NCBI GenBank assembly: GCA_036417435.1
Contig: CM070899.1
Coordinates: 104,348,368 to 104,412,367 of the forward strand
Direction of reading: 5' to 3'
Origin: Inia geoffrensis
Lineage: Eukaryota > Chordata > Mammalia > Artiodactyla > Iniidae
Length of the DNA stretch: 64,000 nucleotides
The position numbers were made by a program, and so were the translations under genes. The notes under the pieces are model-generated. The model made no database searches. It saw only the letters and a program-made list of their open reading frames with translations, and was not told where the DNA came from. Shown in pieces: positions 62,773-64,000 of this stretch (its first letter is position 1; each line of letters opens with the position of its first letter).

Positions 62773-64000
62773 CTCAAACAGACGCAACACTGTATATGAA
62801 CTAGGCTGAAAGAAAAAAGGACTGTTCAATGATAAGGCAAGTAAGGGGTTAAGAAATGCCCACTTTCTTACCTCAGGCCTCTTTGTCGTCGGCGGGTGTC
62901 AGACCCCTGGAGCCTCAGCAGGCCTGTGTCCCGCGGCTGGAGGATGCTGCTGCTCTTCTCCCCTGCGTGGTACCACAATCTCCCGATCCAACATGGCCCG
63001 CCTACAGGTAAGCATAGCCTGGTGTACCCAAAAGATGGTGGAACAGCTGAGAGGGAAGGGCTGTTAAGAAACCGGATCTCCACAGCTCCTGCTAGGCAAG
63101 TTCCCACCTCCAGCCCACTTCATTACAGTCGCCCCACCTGCGAACCACGGCACCCTCCGAGTAGCCCACTGGCAAGGCCTGCGACATGCCTGGGGTGGGG
63201 CAGTGCAGGTGAAGGGGCAGGAGGTGAGCCTACAAAAGCCCAGGGATGTGTGTTTAGCTGCGTTCGACTCCCCATTTCCAATACAACGCCGGGAACCCCG
63301 CTAAGGCTTTGCTTCCCCACGTTACCAGAGACGACACGGAGTAGTGCTGCCGCCTTTTGGCACACTGCCGTAACAACCTTACCAAGTGTGCTGAAGGGCA
63401 CCTATCATTCACAAGGCTTAAGGCCTACGGCTTTGCAGACACAACCCTGCCCTCAAGAAATATCCTGCGCTGGGAAATCTGAAACGAATTCAAATCACGC
63501 CCGACTCTCAGGCGGGAACCTTTCAAGAAGTCAGTGGTACTCACCGGCGTTTTAGAAAACAGCACATTCAAAACAAAATATGCTCAGTATCTGTCATGAT
63601 TCGAGAGTGGAAAGAAAGCTAGACGAGGTGTTCCCTGGCTGCAGTCCTCTCAAACCCTAAAAGCGTAAGAGCTCAACAGGGCATGCCAGAAAGAGAAGCC
63701 AGGTATTGCTGTTGGTCGGATTGTAAATTGCTAACAGCCGGTAATGAGGATCACTAGGCATATTCCTTACCAAACTAAACACTGGATGTACCACCAGATT
63801 CGGCAACCCCGCTACAGGTCGTGTAACCAGAGACTGGCATCATTGGAAGGAAGCACTTGCAGCCCAGCTGTCCTTGTGGTACCCATGACCACAGCCAAGA
63901 CATACAAACGAAAGAAATGGGGAGCGGGGGGTGAATGGAGAAAGATGTTCTGCTACCTACACACCCTCGACTACCACTCAGCCACAGGGCACAATGAACC
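62773..64000 (+). repeat. Dimer unit 20, partial (first 1,228 bp of A)
   Basis: Second copy of dimer 12, cut by the window edge. It carries the same TAG-to-TAC change near 63124 and the same joined open frame as dimer 12. The array plainly continues beyond 64000. Confidence 0.95.

Larger units (their letters stand above)
1..64000 (+). repeat. Macrosatellite array, about 19.4 copies of a 3,304-bp unit
   Basis: The whole window is a head-to-tail array. The same landmark (a start reading ctcaaacagacgcaac) recurs at a spacing of 3,304 bp, or 3,303 bp in four units that carry a one-base deletion. No interspersed transposon, simple-repeat tract, inverted unit or unique spacer interrupts it, and both ends lie inside the array. 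Each unit splits into two related monomers, A then B. The phase (start of A) is my choice, since a tandem repeat has no natural first base. No rRNA, tRNA, transposase, reverse transcriptase or homeobox-type product is recognisable in any frame. All stretches of the window are therefore repeat sequence; there is no gene-bearing region between units. Confidence 0.98.
39458..64000 (+). repeat. 26.43-kb higher-order block, copy 2 (cut by window end)
   Basis: About 24.5 kb of the second copy is visible. By eye I found about 15 substitutions against copy 1 and no length difference, so identity is about 99.9%. The direct adjacency of the two copies makes this a tandem duplication of eight dimers, or two steps of a longer higher-order array. 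Confidence 0.9.

Noticed and set aside
1..64000. Ribosomal RNA gene array or histone gene array
   Set aside because: No rRNA core sequence, tRNA, 5S or histone reading frame is recognisable in the unit.
1..64000. CRISPR array or prokaryotic operon region
   Set aside because: Repeats are kilobases long with no short repeat-spacer pattern, and there are no long coding frames.

Overview
This 64 kb window is one uninterrupted tandem array and holds no recognisable gene. A unit of about 3,304 bp recurs about 19.4 times, always head to tail on the same strand, and the array runs off both edges. Each unit is a dimer of two related monomers. I call them A (about 1,622 bp) and B (about 1,682 bp). They are roughly 85% identical in one hand-aligned segment of about 185 bp. 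Same-type monomers in different units differ by only a few percent or less. The organism is a eukaryote: 64 kb with no long reading frame, no rRNA or tRNA, splice-donor-like sites and a megabase-style macrosatellite layout. A vertebrate is my best guess but is not proven. I do not recognise the repeat family.

Layout. Dimers start at 1, 3305, 6609, 9913, 13217, 16521, 19825, 23128, 26432, 29736, 33039, 36343, 39647, 42951, 46255, 49558, 52862, 56166, 59469 and 62773 (the last is partial). I number them 1 to 20. A third level of order sits above the dimer. Dimers 5-12 (26,430 bp) are repeated as dimers 13-20 with only about 15 substitutions seen by eye, so about 99.9% identical. Inside that block there are older internal shifts of three dimers (9,911 bp) and two dimers (6,608 bp). 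There is also a short patch where A monomers carry B-type sequence. This is what repeated unequal exchange and gene conversion would leave.

Possible function. Each monomer has a GC-rich domain of about 500 bp near its start, with CpG hardly depleted. Within it every B monomer carries an X-box-like (RFX-type) inverted repeat, intact in 16 of 19 copies. All B monomers and four A monomers carry a CTCF-like core on the minus strand. Both strands carry splice-donor-consensus sites, and most A monomers carry an AATAAA. Together these suggest a CpG-rich, possibly CTCF-bound and possibly non-coding-transcribed macrosatellite. That is inference from motifs only. The open frames present are short, overlap on both strands, often begin at non-ATG codons and change with single substitutions, so I annotate none as a gene.
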